Source of the DNA: Russula earlei
Taxonomy: Eukaryota > Basidiomycota > Agaricomycetes > Russulales > Russulaceae
NCBI GenBank assembly: GCA_025769875.1
Contig: JAGFNK010000175.1
Coordinates: 33,338-97,337 of the forward strand
Direction of reading: 5' to 3'
Length of the DNA: 64,000 nucleotides
The position numbers were made by a program, and so were the translations under genes. This document shows, piece after piece, positions 11,937-22,925 of the stretch (position 1 is the stretch's first letter; every line of letters begins with the position of its first letter). The notes under the pieces are model-generated. The model saw only the letters and a list, made by a program, of their open reading frames with translations, ran no database searches and was not told where the DNA came from.

Positions 11937-12516
11937 AGCGAGAGTCGTGAAGGGTCAGGGGATGTGTACGCCTTGAGGACGTTCGTTTTGCTCTCAAAAT
12001 ACGGTTATCTAGTATTGGCGATTACCTATCCGATTGTGGGCGCTGCAACAAAATGATAAGAAAATGGATTTGGAGTACAGCACTGGACAGGCAAAATAAT
12101 TTGAAGGGGGGAGACTTGCTTAGCTCGCTTGTCCAGCCGACAGGCGTACTTGTATTTGTGTTGGCGGTCTGAGCGTGCCGTATTACACGCGCTGGCCCGC
12201 TGGGGATTCAAAGGGGTAATTGTGACGGGCGAGGCTGTGCCTCACCGCAGGCACAGACAGATCGGCACTGGCACCAGGCGGATGAAGGGCCGTTTAAAGT
12301 TATGCGTTCGTTCGACGCTTAACCACCGCTCGGATTTAGAATTATATTTGTATGACACCCAACGTTGCAGTGGAACTTGCAACGTAGCGTAGTCGCACCA
12401 CTTCTGGTGACGACGACGACGACACGCATGTGACAAGCACGCTTACATAACGAGGCACAGATTAGTGAATCACACCGCGCCTAACTCGTTCTCCCACCGA
12501 CCGACCAGCCACCACA

Positions 12517-12933
12517 ATGTCGTCCGCTCCCTATCAGCCCCTCCCTCGCGACGACTACGACGACGAGGCGTCTCCCACTCCTCATAGATATAACTTGGAG
12601 CATTTTCAACTCTCGCAGGATCCGCGCTTCAATCCGCCTACCCCCCCCTGGTGGAAGCGCGCCTTGCTTCTACTATTCATCGTTTTTTTGTTCTGGCTGT
12701 CCTTCACCATTCGCGTGTCGTTGAAGAAGGAAGCAGACTCACAGATCGTGCATGCTCATAGGTGCGTACACAAATCCTTCTCTCCACCTTCTGCTGTGAG
12801 CTGACGCGCTGACTACTAAAGATACTCAAAGGAACACAAGTACCGTCCTGCAGCAAGCCCCATCATCTATGAGAAACTCAAAGACGGCAGGACACGCGTA
12901 CGGGGTGCAGCACCTTCCCTTCGATCTCTCTAG
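12517..12933 (+). CDS. small single-pass membrane protein, 118 aa
   Basis: Two exons, 12517-12761 and 12822-12933 (357 nt, 118 aa), with intron GTGCGT...ACTAAAG. An acidic, Pro-rich N-terminus (residues 1-50) is followed by WWKR and one membrane segment (ALLLLFIVFLFWLSFTI, ~52-68), then a basic tail with YRPAASPII and LKDGRTRVRG. Charge distribution suggests a type II-like signal anchor. No known domain. Divergent from the RING gene, with about 580 bp between start codons. Confidence 0.7.
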
Positions 12934-13288
12934 GTGCTTTTCTATGATCGTTTTTCTTTTTGGTCACTGCCCACTGCCATATTCATTGGACAGTACGATA
13001 CAGCCATGCTCTCCTTTAAAGCAGTTACCACCGTTTTCATCCTTATCGAAATAACACTCCTTTTTTGGACCATTATTGCTGTTTACAACCGCCCTTCTGT
13101 CCTTGATTGTTTATATACTTCATTTTACAAGATATCGGGAGGGTGCAGAGGATTATCCGAAACTAGCGAAGGAGGCTGTCCTCCTTTTTAGTCTCAGCTA
13201 TCATCGACACTTGTGTGTACGTATCTAACAATATGCTCGCTCCACCCCAGACTGTCCACATTCTGGGTGACAGCGCCAGGACGAACCG
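12934..13288. other. 3' regions of convergent genes
   Basis: Lies between the stop codon of the small membrane protein (12933) and the stop codon of the minus-strand TBC gene (13289). A frame at 12934-13191 is hydrophobic but has no partner or domain and lies in T-rich 3' sequence. Confidence 0.4.
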
Positions 13289-15980
13289 TTACCGTGAAAG
13301 CAGGCTTGACAAACTAGGACGTTTGCTCTCTCTCACACTAGGCGTAGTCGACAAGCGATGCGATGACATTGCGTCTTCCGTCTGGTGTACTGCATCTGCA
13401 TACCTGCGCATCAACTCCAACGTCAGCAAGAACTATCACAGATTATACGCAAGTAAGACACGCACAAGAGCTTGTAACGCACGAGCTCGCCTTCGAGTTC
13501 CTCGTGTTGTAATCGTGCTCGGACCAGCTCGTTCTATCATCAGCATCCCATCCCCAGACCCGTCAGTACTACGATCGAATCGAAAAGCACGTCACGCACT
13601 AGAACATCGACGTGTTCCTGGTTCAGTGCTGCCAGACTGGCCTCCAACGTATTGCTGTATCGCAAGGGGTAACCTTTCAAACCGTCAAGGCCCAAAAGAT
13701 GTAATGGACTCACATCTGCGCAGACAACTGACGATTTTGATTCCGAAGTGCATCCATCTCAGCTGCATGTGCATCCCGAGCGCGTATCATCTCGTGGTAT
13801 TCATGGTTGTATGTGTCAAGCATGAACGGCGTGATCCGCATCGACATGGCATCATTCACAAAGTCGTCGACGCGATACGAAGGTGTCCCACCCTCTTCCA
13901 CGACAATCTGCTCATGTCGTCGTCAAATGGAGGGTGGTCAAACAGCAGAACGGACCTTGTAAGTGTCTATAATGCCGGCATTGAGGAATCCAACAAGCTC
14001 ATCGAACTTCAGTGATAGTAATTTCGCTTCGTTCCTATGCAGGAGGGAAAGCGCAAACCCAAAAATCGCCTCAATACCACTCGCAAGACAGTTGTCGAAA
14101 ATCCGGAAGACGACCTCCAATGGGAAGCTAAACGCGCGTTAGAATAAGTCAATTTTCGCAATGAGGTAGAACGTACCGATAGGAAAATAGTGTGAGGAAC
14201 CACTGTGAGCAGAACATACTTGATTTCACGCCCTCCCGAAGGAAGTGAACATGAAGGACCGGAAGTATTTCTTCTATTAAGCGATCGAACTAGATGTTGA
14301 GGTTTTTCGGTGAGATTATTTTACTATGAAACGCGTGTCCTCACTTGAAACTTCAGTCCAAAGCACATGTTAATACTCGAGGATGTAGAAGACAAGCTCG
14401 CGACTCACAAGGCGTAATTGTAATTTGGGCATCTCGGGTAGGAAATGTCCTCGTAAGTCATACGAGTACATCAATCGGACGAGCATGCAAAATGCTTCTT
14501 CGTCGGGCATCTAAAAAAGCTCAGGTATTTGGTAACGGGATATCAATGGGGATAATATATTCGCGTACATTGAGCAGCAAGACCGCAACCACGAATGGCA
14601 GACCTTGGCAGTACCCCACATGTGTGTCATATCTACCTAATCAGGTGAGGCAGCTGAACATAGCCATTTGGAGCCACGCACATAGAGTATGCCTTTAGAA
14701 CATTGAAAAGATTTTCCTGTCCAATGCCGAGTCCGTTCGTAAAGAATTCATGCTGCGGGAAGGTCCTAGTTTGCTCAGTGCAGATCCAGCGCAGCTGTGA
14801 CCAAAAGGCTCACCGGCCGAGGTCACGGGTGATTGCCTTCTCGTGCGGGCTTGATTCCTTAAGCAACTTTAAGTACGTTGCCTCCATCTGTAGGTCCTTC
14901 GAAGCCGACCTGCGTGGGATAAGGTACAACGCAGGTAAAAGCAAAAATTCATTACATGAGCTGCCAAACCATCCCGCGAATTTTGCTCGGTATCCCTCCT
15001 TCGATCGCGCGAGCTACCCGCTCCGGATTCTCCGAGGCGAATCCCTGGTAATCTACTCGCCCTGTTATGAGAACGAAGGACGAGTGCATGAAAGGCTCGC
15101 ACCTGAAATGACTGAACCCCAAAATGCTGCACACGCATTAGCGGAACGGTCGATGCCGAAGAGGCTAGAGGGTACCCACCCCAGTCGACACTGGCTACAT
15201 CCCCTTCCAAATCTTTGCTATCCCGTTGCGCGCGTTCAAACACCTCCTGTAACTTCTGTTGTCCGTCTGCACTCCTTCTTGACCCCGGCGTGATGTCGTT
15301 TCCTAACCTCTGTAGTAAAAATGAGGCGCGCACAGAGGCACCAGAAACCTCTGAGGGAACCGGCTCGGGCTCCTCATCCCTCCAAGGCCTCGGAGAACCT
15401 TCATCAATGGGGGATTTGATGGCAACAGTGCTGTCGCGAGCCGCCGCGGCATCAAGAGAGACGGTGGAAAAGTGCTCGTCATCGTTAAGGCGCACCTCGC
15501 CGAAATCAGAGCCTGCCACCGAGTTCCGCGTAAAAGGCTGAGCCGAGGGGGGAGGCGTTGCCGTCGGTGAAAAAAGTTCGTCAAGAGGAGAGGCGTGATG
15601 ATCCCTCAAGCGGTCTAGGGGCGGCATGGATATCAACGGGCATGAGGTAGGGTCTCGAATTGCAAATGCAACGCACTTAATGGCTTTGGCCCCGGTAATA
15701 TATCCGTTGATTGTCCTGAAGGGTCAACTTTAGCTTGCCCAGGAACTCCTTCGGGGGGTATCCCAGAGTCGAATTTTAGGCTACTTATAGAATCTTGGGC
15801 TGTCTGTAACACGCCGCCCTGGCGTTTTGTCTCCGACTCGGTATCGGCCTGTGATTGAGGCTGGGGAAACTCGATGAGGGACTGTGATGGGCTAGCCGCA
15901 GATCGCGGGGACCCCGTCATCACTTTGTCCTGCTTGGCTTTGGGTTGCTGTTGAAAGACGTTGGTAGTTTGTGTGATCAT
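13289..15980 (-). CDS. TBC-domain Rab GTPase-activating protein (EVI5/GYP5-like)
   Basis: Fifteen exons: 15980-15677, 15614-15180, 15126-15103, 15061-14956, 14909-14814, 14765-14682, 14632-14569, 14510-14409, 14350-14345, 14289-14177, 14127-13956, 13907-13714, 13654-13600, 13533-13466 and 13403-13289. Together 1938 nt, 645 aa. Disordered N-terminus (~240 aa), then a TBC domain from GGIPSKIRGMVWQLM: arginine finger ITRDLGRT (IxxDxxR), glutamine finger VGYCQG (YxQ), MPDEEAFCMLVRLMYSYD, REGVKSSMFCSQWFLTLFSY, and a C-terminal coiled coil ending ELEGELVRYKLLYAD. Stimulates GTP hydrolysis on a Rab in exocytic or Golgi traffic. Exon 9 is only six nucleotides (Phe-Gln); skipping it keeps the frame but removes two residues of the helix. 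An in-frame upstream ATG exists at 16139. Confidence 0.92.
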
Positions 15981-17372
15981 GGAAGCAAGGCAATGCAGGC
16001 TTGCGACGAATTGAAGTCTTGTCTCGTTTAATTTGTTTGGATGACCGAACAAACGGTCATGTGGCCGCGCACAGTAGTAGCCAATAAATACTACCGTTAC
16101 ACCTTCGTAACCATGACCATAGACCAATGAAACTGTCAACAGTATAACACTGGTATGACAGCGCTATAACGTCACCCAGGAGCGGTGAAAATACCCGGAA
16201 CAGACATATACATGGACACCAACATTTGGCGATCACGGTAGAAACACAGTGGACTCATCATCAGAATCATCATCATCCTACATCCCAACCACTTGATGAT
16301 CGACTTGATGATCGACTGGGCTTTGCCTTCATGCCCGATTACGCCCAGGAACTGTACTGTAGAGTTGTTGTCCGCTACCAGGATGGTGCAAAACCGACGA
16401 GCATACCTCATTTCCGCAAGTCTTGGCGACCGTACGGCACACGGGCAGGGCCTGCGGAACCCAAAACAACTCACCATACGGGTTCAATTTTGGCGATGGT
16501 GGTCCCTCCTTTTGTCGGCGTTCTCCTTCTTGGCTATGGTGTTTGCCTCGATTGCTCACTGGCAGCACCTTTCCGGGACGGTGCTTGGAATACGACATGG
16601 AAGATTTGCCAGCGAATCCTTCTTTGTGTGTCGTAACCTATGTTCCTGCATTCGTTCGAAAACCCATAATCGTGCGCAGATGCCATCTCCCAAGAATCAC
16701 GCACATGGCGAAAAGATAAGACTGCTCACGGTTCACCGCATCGTCGCGACGACTGGGATCCACTCTGTACTGGTTATGCGGTAGTAGTCTCGGCCCTCCA
16801 CAGACCTACCGGCATCCTACAAGCAAAGTTTGCCTTCCAATCCGAAAGCGGGTTGCTAAATAAAAGCGGTGCCAAAAACGTACGTACCGAACTCTGCGTG
16901 TTGCTGTCGATCTCCTACTCGGCAGCCCAGAACGTCGTTGTACACATCTAGTTCGTTCAAGGAGAGAAAGGGCGGGACTGGTTAACACAGGGTGCTTACG
17001 ACGCATTGGCACTTGCATCCTGGTTTGTGGTGTCCTCAAATGCGAGCGGGTATGGATGATATAGTAGGATAACTCTGGCACGTCCCATGTGTTGCTGCCG
17101 GAGAGCGGCAGTGATGCTGATGCCAAGTCTGTTATGAGAATCCTCCCTCTGCAGTTTTGCCAATGCAGCTGCTTCTAGGGTGTGAACTACAAGGCGAAGC
17201 CCCTCAAGCGGGATCCAGTCACCATTGTGCGCCAAGCCCATCTGTGTCACCGTCATGACCTCAGAATCCCGATAAGTCATTCAAGCTTCAAGCAAGGGTC
17301 GAGAGGGGTACAATGGATCTATTTCAGTAAACGCCTTGTCTCGAAGGTTCTTGTCCCTATAACGGCGCCATG
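15981..17372. other. no confident gene; possible coding fragment at 16996-17280 (-)
   Basis: Between the start of the TBC gene and the stop of DAP1. A minus-strand frame of 94 codons (16996-17280) has reasonable composition (GDWIPLEGLRLVVHTLEAA) but no recognised domain. Frames at 16226-16784 (+) and 16172-16598 (-) overlap each other and show no domain. A CATCAT-type microsatellite lies near 16256-16280. I could not build a consistent spliced gene. Confidence 0.35.
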
Positions 17373-18088
17373 TCACAGTTCTTCGGCGTCGTTCTCAACT
17401 AGCCGTCCACAAATGATATACTTGTTCGTGAAATGCTCGCTCCAGCCTTTCATGTTCTCGCTTGAGAGGCAAATCGGAACGCGCCCGACGTCAGCGTTTT
17501 ACGAGAGAGAGAGTAAACAGAACAGACATCTCTTCCGGGGTGAGATCTTCCAACTTGTCGAGCGGCTGGTCTATCGGCGTTAGCATTTCTGTGCCATCGC
17601 AATGGACAGTCAGCAGTCGACGGCGATCGAAGTGTGAGGTGGCGTACCAAGATCAAACGACTGCTTTGCCATGCCCCGCGACGCATCCCGCCCCGCGAAG
17701 TTCCCATACATCCCGTCTTGAAAAGTCGTCAGTGAGTACAAAGGAAGGGGCACAAAAGACCTTTGCTTCCTCAGCATATCTCGGAGACAAAGGAGGGCTC
17801 ACCCGGCCCGTAGAATCCCCTGCCTGCGGTGACATCAAACACAGTCCCGGCGATGGCGAGTAAGATCCTGCCGCCGCCATGGCCATCGAACTTCGACAGG
17901 GTACGCGGGGTATATGTCGTGAAGAGAAGCGCCGGAGCATGGGTGCGAGGCATCCAGGAGTAACCAGCCTTGAACTCTGTAGGTGGTGTGCGAGGAATGG
18001 AGGTGGAAGGGAAGAGGATACGCTGGAGGAGGTAGAGAATGTAGAGGAGAAGCGCAGTGTTCACGGGATGTGAGAGAGAGAACGACAT
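17373..18088 (-). CDS. DAP1: DAP1-like membrane-associated progesterone receptor component (MAPR)
   Basis: Four exons: 18088-17803, 17716-17648, 17588-17528 and 17460-17373 (504 nt, 167 aa). One N-terminal membrane segment (NTALLLYILYLLQRILF) is followed by a cytochrome b5-like haem/steroid-binding domain. Family motifs: LAIAGTVFDVTAGRGFYGP, GMYGNFAGRDASRGMA (with the Tyr used as haem ligand in MAPR proteins), QSFD, LTPIDQPLDKLEDLT and MKGWSEHF..KYIICG. Yeast Dap1 and relatives bind haem at the ER and support P450 enzymes of sterol synthesis. The start ATG is chosen because it gives a clean signal anchor; in-frame upstream codons exist. Confidence 0.92.
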
Positions 18089-18152
18089 TTTTGCCTTCTC
18101 CTGGTGGTATTGCAATGATGGAGCCTCAACCAAGCGGTCTTTCTCATCTCGA

Positions 18153-18170
18153 CCCTAACCCCTAACCCTC
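18153..18170. repeat. interstitial telomere-like motif
   Basis: CCCTAACCCCTAACCCTC, read on the other strand as GAGGGTTAGGGGTTAGGG, about 65 bp upstream of the DAP1 start. It matches the fungal telomere unit TTAGGG, and can serve as a TBF1-type factor site upstream of a gene. Confidence 0.5.
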
Positions 18171-18929
18171 TGTCATCGCTGCCCACGAAGCACATCCAGA
18201 CATGACAAAACACGTCTCAGATCTGCACGAAATTCCGAGTTGAAGATGGCCCAGCCAATTGCCAACGGTCAATCTCAGGTCTTGGACATAATAACGGAAA
18301 GGGGTTGATCATATTCATACACACTAGAGATACAGACAACGGCTTTCCCCCTTGACTTCCCGCCTCCTATTGCTCGCCACGGTGTCCACCTCCAACATGC
18401 AGACGGTGCTTTCGAGGGAGGTCATAGTCGAGCATGAGACATTGCCGGCCAGAGAAACAGAGAGCCGACGAAGGCTGGTCACCTTCCTGTCACCTGCTTT
18501 AAACTGGGTGATTCACCGTCCTAGGATAATAGTATTTTGCCCTCATGCTTTTCGTTCCTTACATTTGATTAGTTCAAGCCTGAATGTTTTTTTTTTTTTT
18601 CTGCATTCCAATCGTTCCACGCACAACTCGAGGGAGGGTACTGGGTGAACATGACCCTAGCAACACCAAAAATTCGACAAGTTTTCTCTCCCACTGAATC
18701 CGAGTAAGTTGACTTGAATTCGGAACCAGCAGGCTTAACACTTTTGATAACACCTGTCTGCCAAGGCGCCCATCAATCGAAAATGGCGCCCGTTATATTT
18801 TCATATCTCAGCGGCTATATTCGATGACTCAAAGCACGACAGTGTGCTTGCCCTCTCTTCCGCTATCTCTCGTTCATCTTCTTCCGATCAACCAATTCCT
18901 CTATTTGAGCCCTCACTATTTTCAGTGAT
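18171..18929. promoter_or_regulatory. divergent intergenic region between DAP1 and the NLR
   Basis: About 840 bp lie between the DAP1 start (minus) and the NLR start (plus). Contains a T tract (about 18585-18600). No gene recognised; a short frame at 18352-18648 has no domain. Confidence 0.4.
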
Positions 18930-21900
18930 ATGAGTCACCCATCACAATCCTCCTCGTCCTTCCAGTCGCTCTTCAACGCAGCCCTACGGGACTTCACCAA
19001 CAAGACGAGGACGAGGCTAGTTGATCATCCCCTCACCAAGCAACTCGAAAAGTGCAACTCCGTCGATTCCATTGTCGCCGTCCTTCAGCAACAGACGCGT
19101 TCCTTTAGTCGATATCGAGGAGACGATGGAAGGATCATGAAATCGATCAAGCCTTCCATCCAGGTCTTATACGCACTTTCGACGAGCTCCATTCTGGGTG
19201 AGGCTGTTGATATAGTACGTCCCAAGGTGACCATTGGGGTTCTTGTGTATGATGCCCATTCCGCAGTCCGTCCCCCCTGCGAAGGCAGTTTTCGCTGGCA
19301 TCGGTATCTTGCTCGGGGTAGGTCCCAGTCTCGATCTGATAGCATCTCTCTGTGATATTAATGCGTCTCAGGCGGTCAAGGATGTTGCTGCGAGTTACGA
19401 TGCACTCTTCGAATTATTTGAGTCCTTCAGGAATCTCCTTGCTAGACTCGAGATATATATAAAATTCCCTCCTGACGACGCAGCAGAATTTGGGAGCGTT
19501 TTCGTGAAGATAATGGTGGAACTTCTCTTCGCGCTCGCTCTAGCAACGAAACAAATGAAGGAAGGACGTTTTAGTGAGTCACTCATTGCCTAGACTGTAA
19601 GCTGGTTGGTGACTGAAAAAACGTAATACAGAGAGATTTTTGAACAAACTTATGAGAGAAAATAAGATCGAGGGAGCTCTACAGAAACTAGATAGGCTCA
19701 CTCAGGATGAAGGCCTAACGATTGCTAAGCAGACTTTCCAGCTCGTTCATAGTCTCGGACAAAATATGAAAGTAGTGATAGAAGGTGAGACTACTTATCA
19801 TGCGTCCTTCTTGCGGCTGAACACCCATACGCCCAGACTTAAACAGAAACGCATTACCAGCGACGAGCAAATCCTTGAGGGAAGTGACCCAGTCGGAACG
19901 TGGGCTATTTCATTTTTGACATATTCGCATAAGTACTGAGATCCGTTCAACGGACCAGGCGACAAGCTTCGGCGGGACATTCACAAATGGCTGTCCCCTC
20001 CGGATCCTTTCAAAAATCACTACCTTGCTTGTGAATCTAAGCACGACAAAACGTCAACCTGGTGGATTCAAAGTGATACTTACGCAAAATGGAAATCATC
20101 CAGTCAAAGCTCTTTACTATGGATTCATGGAAAACGTTAGTTGTTTGTAACCATATTCAACTCCTGCGATTAGTGATTCTTCCTTCTCTAGCTGGTTCCG
20201 GGAAGACTATTTTATGGTACTTCCATCTCCCTCATTTCCTTGTCAGACGCTGATCTTAGGCTATTGGCCAGCTCCGCAATCATCGAAGATATCCTCAAGA
20301 TGCGCGAGGTTGGACAGGCATTATTAGCATTTTTCTATTGCGATTTCCGGGAGGACCAAAAGGACCTTCGCGGATTGGTGTCATCTCTCCTCGTCCAGCT
20401 CTGTGATCAGTCTGATCCCTATTATGCCGTCCTTTCCAATTTCTATGAGGCTCATGATTGCGGTGACGAATATGCCAGCGAAGCTGAGCTCGTTCAGTGT
20501 CTCAGCGACATGGTCAATACTCCAGGACAAGCTACTTCGTACATCATCATTGATGCCCTGGACGAATTCTCGGAGACAACTGGTTTGCCATCTCCACGTG
20601 ACAAAGTCTTGAAGCTGGTAGAGGACCTTGTCAAATTACGAGTTACAAATCTTCGCATTTGTGTTACTAGCCGACCTGAGGCCGACATCAAACTTGCCCT
20701 TGAGCCTTTATGTTTCCATTCCGTTTCTCTACATTCAGAAGAAGGGCAAATTCGTGACATCGCCGAATATATCAGGTCTGTCGTTGAAACGGACCATCAC
20801 TTCCAAAGATGGAAACCAATGGATAGGGAATTGGTGATCGATGAGATCACGAGAAGGGCTGATGGGATGTAAGCAATCACCACTACCCTTCGTTATGAGC
20901 CTCGCTCATATGTGCAGCGTAGGTTTCGCTGGGCTTTCTGTCAGCTTGTCTACCTCCGTTCCTGCATGCCAGGACGTATACGGCATGCTCTGGATGAGTT
21001 ACCAGAGACACTTGACGAGACATACGCTCGCACATTAACGGAAATCAGTGAGTGGAATTGGGAGCTTGCGCACCGGCTTCTCCAGTGCGTCGCAGTAGCT
21101 TCCCGCCCGCTCCGTGTCGAAGAGCTTGCAGAATTTCTCGCCTTCGATTTCGACTCCGGATCAACCCCTGCGTTTGTGGTCGAGCGGCGGCCAGAAGACC
21201 CAGCACAAGCGGTTCTATCCACATGCTCGAGTTTACTTTCCATAGTCGACGTGGACGGATCACGAGCCGTTCAATTTTCACACTATTCGGTCAAAGAATA
21301 CCTGACGTCGTCACGACTTGCCAATTCAGAGCAAGCGATTTCCCGCTTCCATGTTTCTATGACCGCCTCTCACACGATGGTTGCACAAGCTTGTCTCGGT
21401 CTTCTACTACACTTTGATGAAAACATAACCAAGGACCGCCTGGAGAAGTTCCCCCTTGCAGATTATGTTGCTGAGTACTGGGTTCACCATGCTCGCTTCG
21501 AGGAGGTGTCAACAAAGATCCAAGATGATATGAGGCGTCTGTTTGAGCCGAGAGAACACCACATGGCAATCTGGGTCTGGATATATGACCCATTAGATGG
21601 CAAGCGGAAGGTCTCTGAACGCCCCTTGGAGTGCAGGGCAACGCCATTACATTATGCGGCATCGTGCGGGTTACGTGACGTTGTGAACTCCCTGATCATC
21701 GAGCGATCAGAGGATGTAGACGTGCGGAACTCATTCGGAAGGACACCAGCTGAGTGTGGCATGTGAAAAAGGGCATTTGGAAGTTGTCTTGGCCATCCTC
21801 GAGCATGGCGCAGATCCGAACGCCCAGAGTAACCAAAGGTGGACGTCATTACATTGGGCTTCACGAAACGGACACGTGGATGTCGTTCGGACACTTCTCG

Positions 21901-22925
21901 AGCGCGGCGCAGATTCAACTACTCAGGACAATGATTACTGGACAGCGTTGCATTTCGCATCACAAAACGGACACGTGGATGTTGCTCGGACACTTCTCGA
22001 GCGTGGCGCAGATCCAAATACTGAGGGGAAAGAAAAATCGACGTCATTGCATTTCGCATCACAAAACGGGCATGTGGATGTTGCGCGAGCACTTCTTGAG
22101 TGTGGAGCAGATCCAAATGCCCAGGACGAAGATAACTGGACGGCATTGCATATGGCATCACAAAACGGGCACGTGGATGTTGCTCGGACACTTCTTGAGC
22201 ATGGTGCAGATCCAAATGCTCAGGATGAAGATAACTGGACGCCATTACACTTCGCATCACAAAATGGATGCGTGGAGGTTGCTCGGACACTTTTTGAGCA
22301 TGGTGCAGATCCAAATGCCCAGGACAATGACAACTGGACGCCAATGCATTTGGTATCACAAATGGGACACGTGGATTTCGCTCGGACACTTCTCGAGCAT
22401 GGCACAAATCCAAATGCCCAGGACAAAGATAACTGGACGCCATTGCATTTCGCATCACGAAACGGACACGTGAATGTTGCTCGGACCCTTCTCGAGCATG
22501 GCGTAGATCCAAATGCCCAGAACAAAGATAACTGGACGCCATTGCATTTCGCATCACGAAACGGACACGTGGATGTTGCTCTGACACTTCTCGAGCATCG
22601 TGCAGATCCAAATGTCCAGGGCCAAAAGAACTGGACGGCATTGCATATTGCATCACAAAACGGAGGCGTGGATGTTGCTCGAACACTTCTCGAGTGTGGC
22701 GCAGATCCAAACATCCCAACCGATCATAAATCGACGTCACTACATGTGGCATCAGCGTGGGGAAACCTTGACATCGTTCGGCTACTGCTTCAGCACAACT
22801 CCGAAATTCATGCAAAGGACAACGATGGATGCACACCACTCCAAAGAGCATCAGAACGGCGGTCTCCACGTCGTGATGTAATTGAGTTCTTGCTAGCAAA
22901 TGGAGCAAACGATCCTACGAGATGA
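18930..22925 (+). pseudogene. NLR: Goodbye-like N-terminus, NACHT NTPase, ankyrin repeats, with frameshift
   Basis: Innate-immunity / nonself-recognition type receptor. Exons: 18930-19214, 19267-19573, 19632-19784, 19959-20135, 20192-20216, 20272-20868 and 20923 onward. Residues 1-~260 form a fungal STAND N-terminal (Goodbye-like) helical domain (FNAALRDFTNKT, LGVGPSLDLIASLCDI). NACHT: Walker A HGKPGSGKT (split by an intron), FFYCDF, Walker B SYIIIDALDE, ICVTSRPE, then a winged-helix stretch (LDELPETLDETYARTL, FSHYSVKEYL). The frame runs into TGA at 21764-21766. The next frame (from about 21751) opens at once with ankyrin repeats to 22925, so one extra base near 21741-21750 explains the break. 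Exon phases upstream are all consistent. It could be an inactive allele, a sequencing error, or two separate proteins. Confidence 0.85.
21771..22922 (+). repeat. ankyrin repeat array, ten near-identical 99-bp units plus two divergent ends
   Basis: Ten consecutive 33-residue units of the form GHVDVARTLLEHGADPNAQ..NWTPLHFASQN (21771-22760), then GNLDIVRLLLQHNSEIHAK and a degenerate cap. DNA identity between units is high enough that other frames are also open through the array on both strands. Variation is concentrated at the loop positions after ADPNAQ. Confidence 0.9.

Noticed and set aside
16226..16784. A membrane protein gene on the plus strand
   Set aside because: One hydrophobic stretch in a frame overlapped by others; no consistent splice model or family.
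18153..18170. A telomere or chromosome end
   Set aside because: Only about three units, inside a gene-dense segment.
21754..22473. 239-codon plus-strand frame in the ankyrin array
   Set aside because: A shifted frame of the same 99-bp repeats; Trp/His-rich composition is an artefact.
21919..22908. 329-codon minus-strand frame over the NLR repeat region
   Set aside because: It is the mirror of the ankyrin units: a 99-bp period without stops keeps all copies open. No domain.
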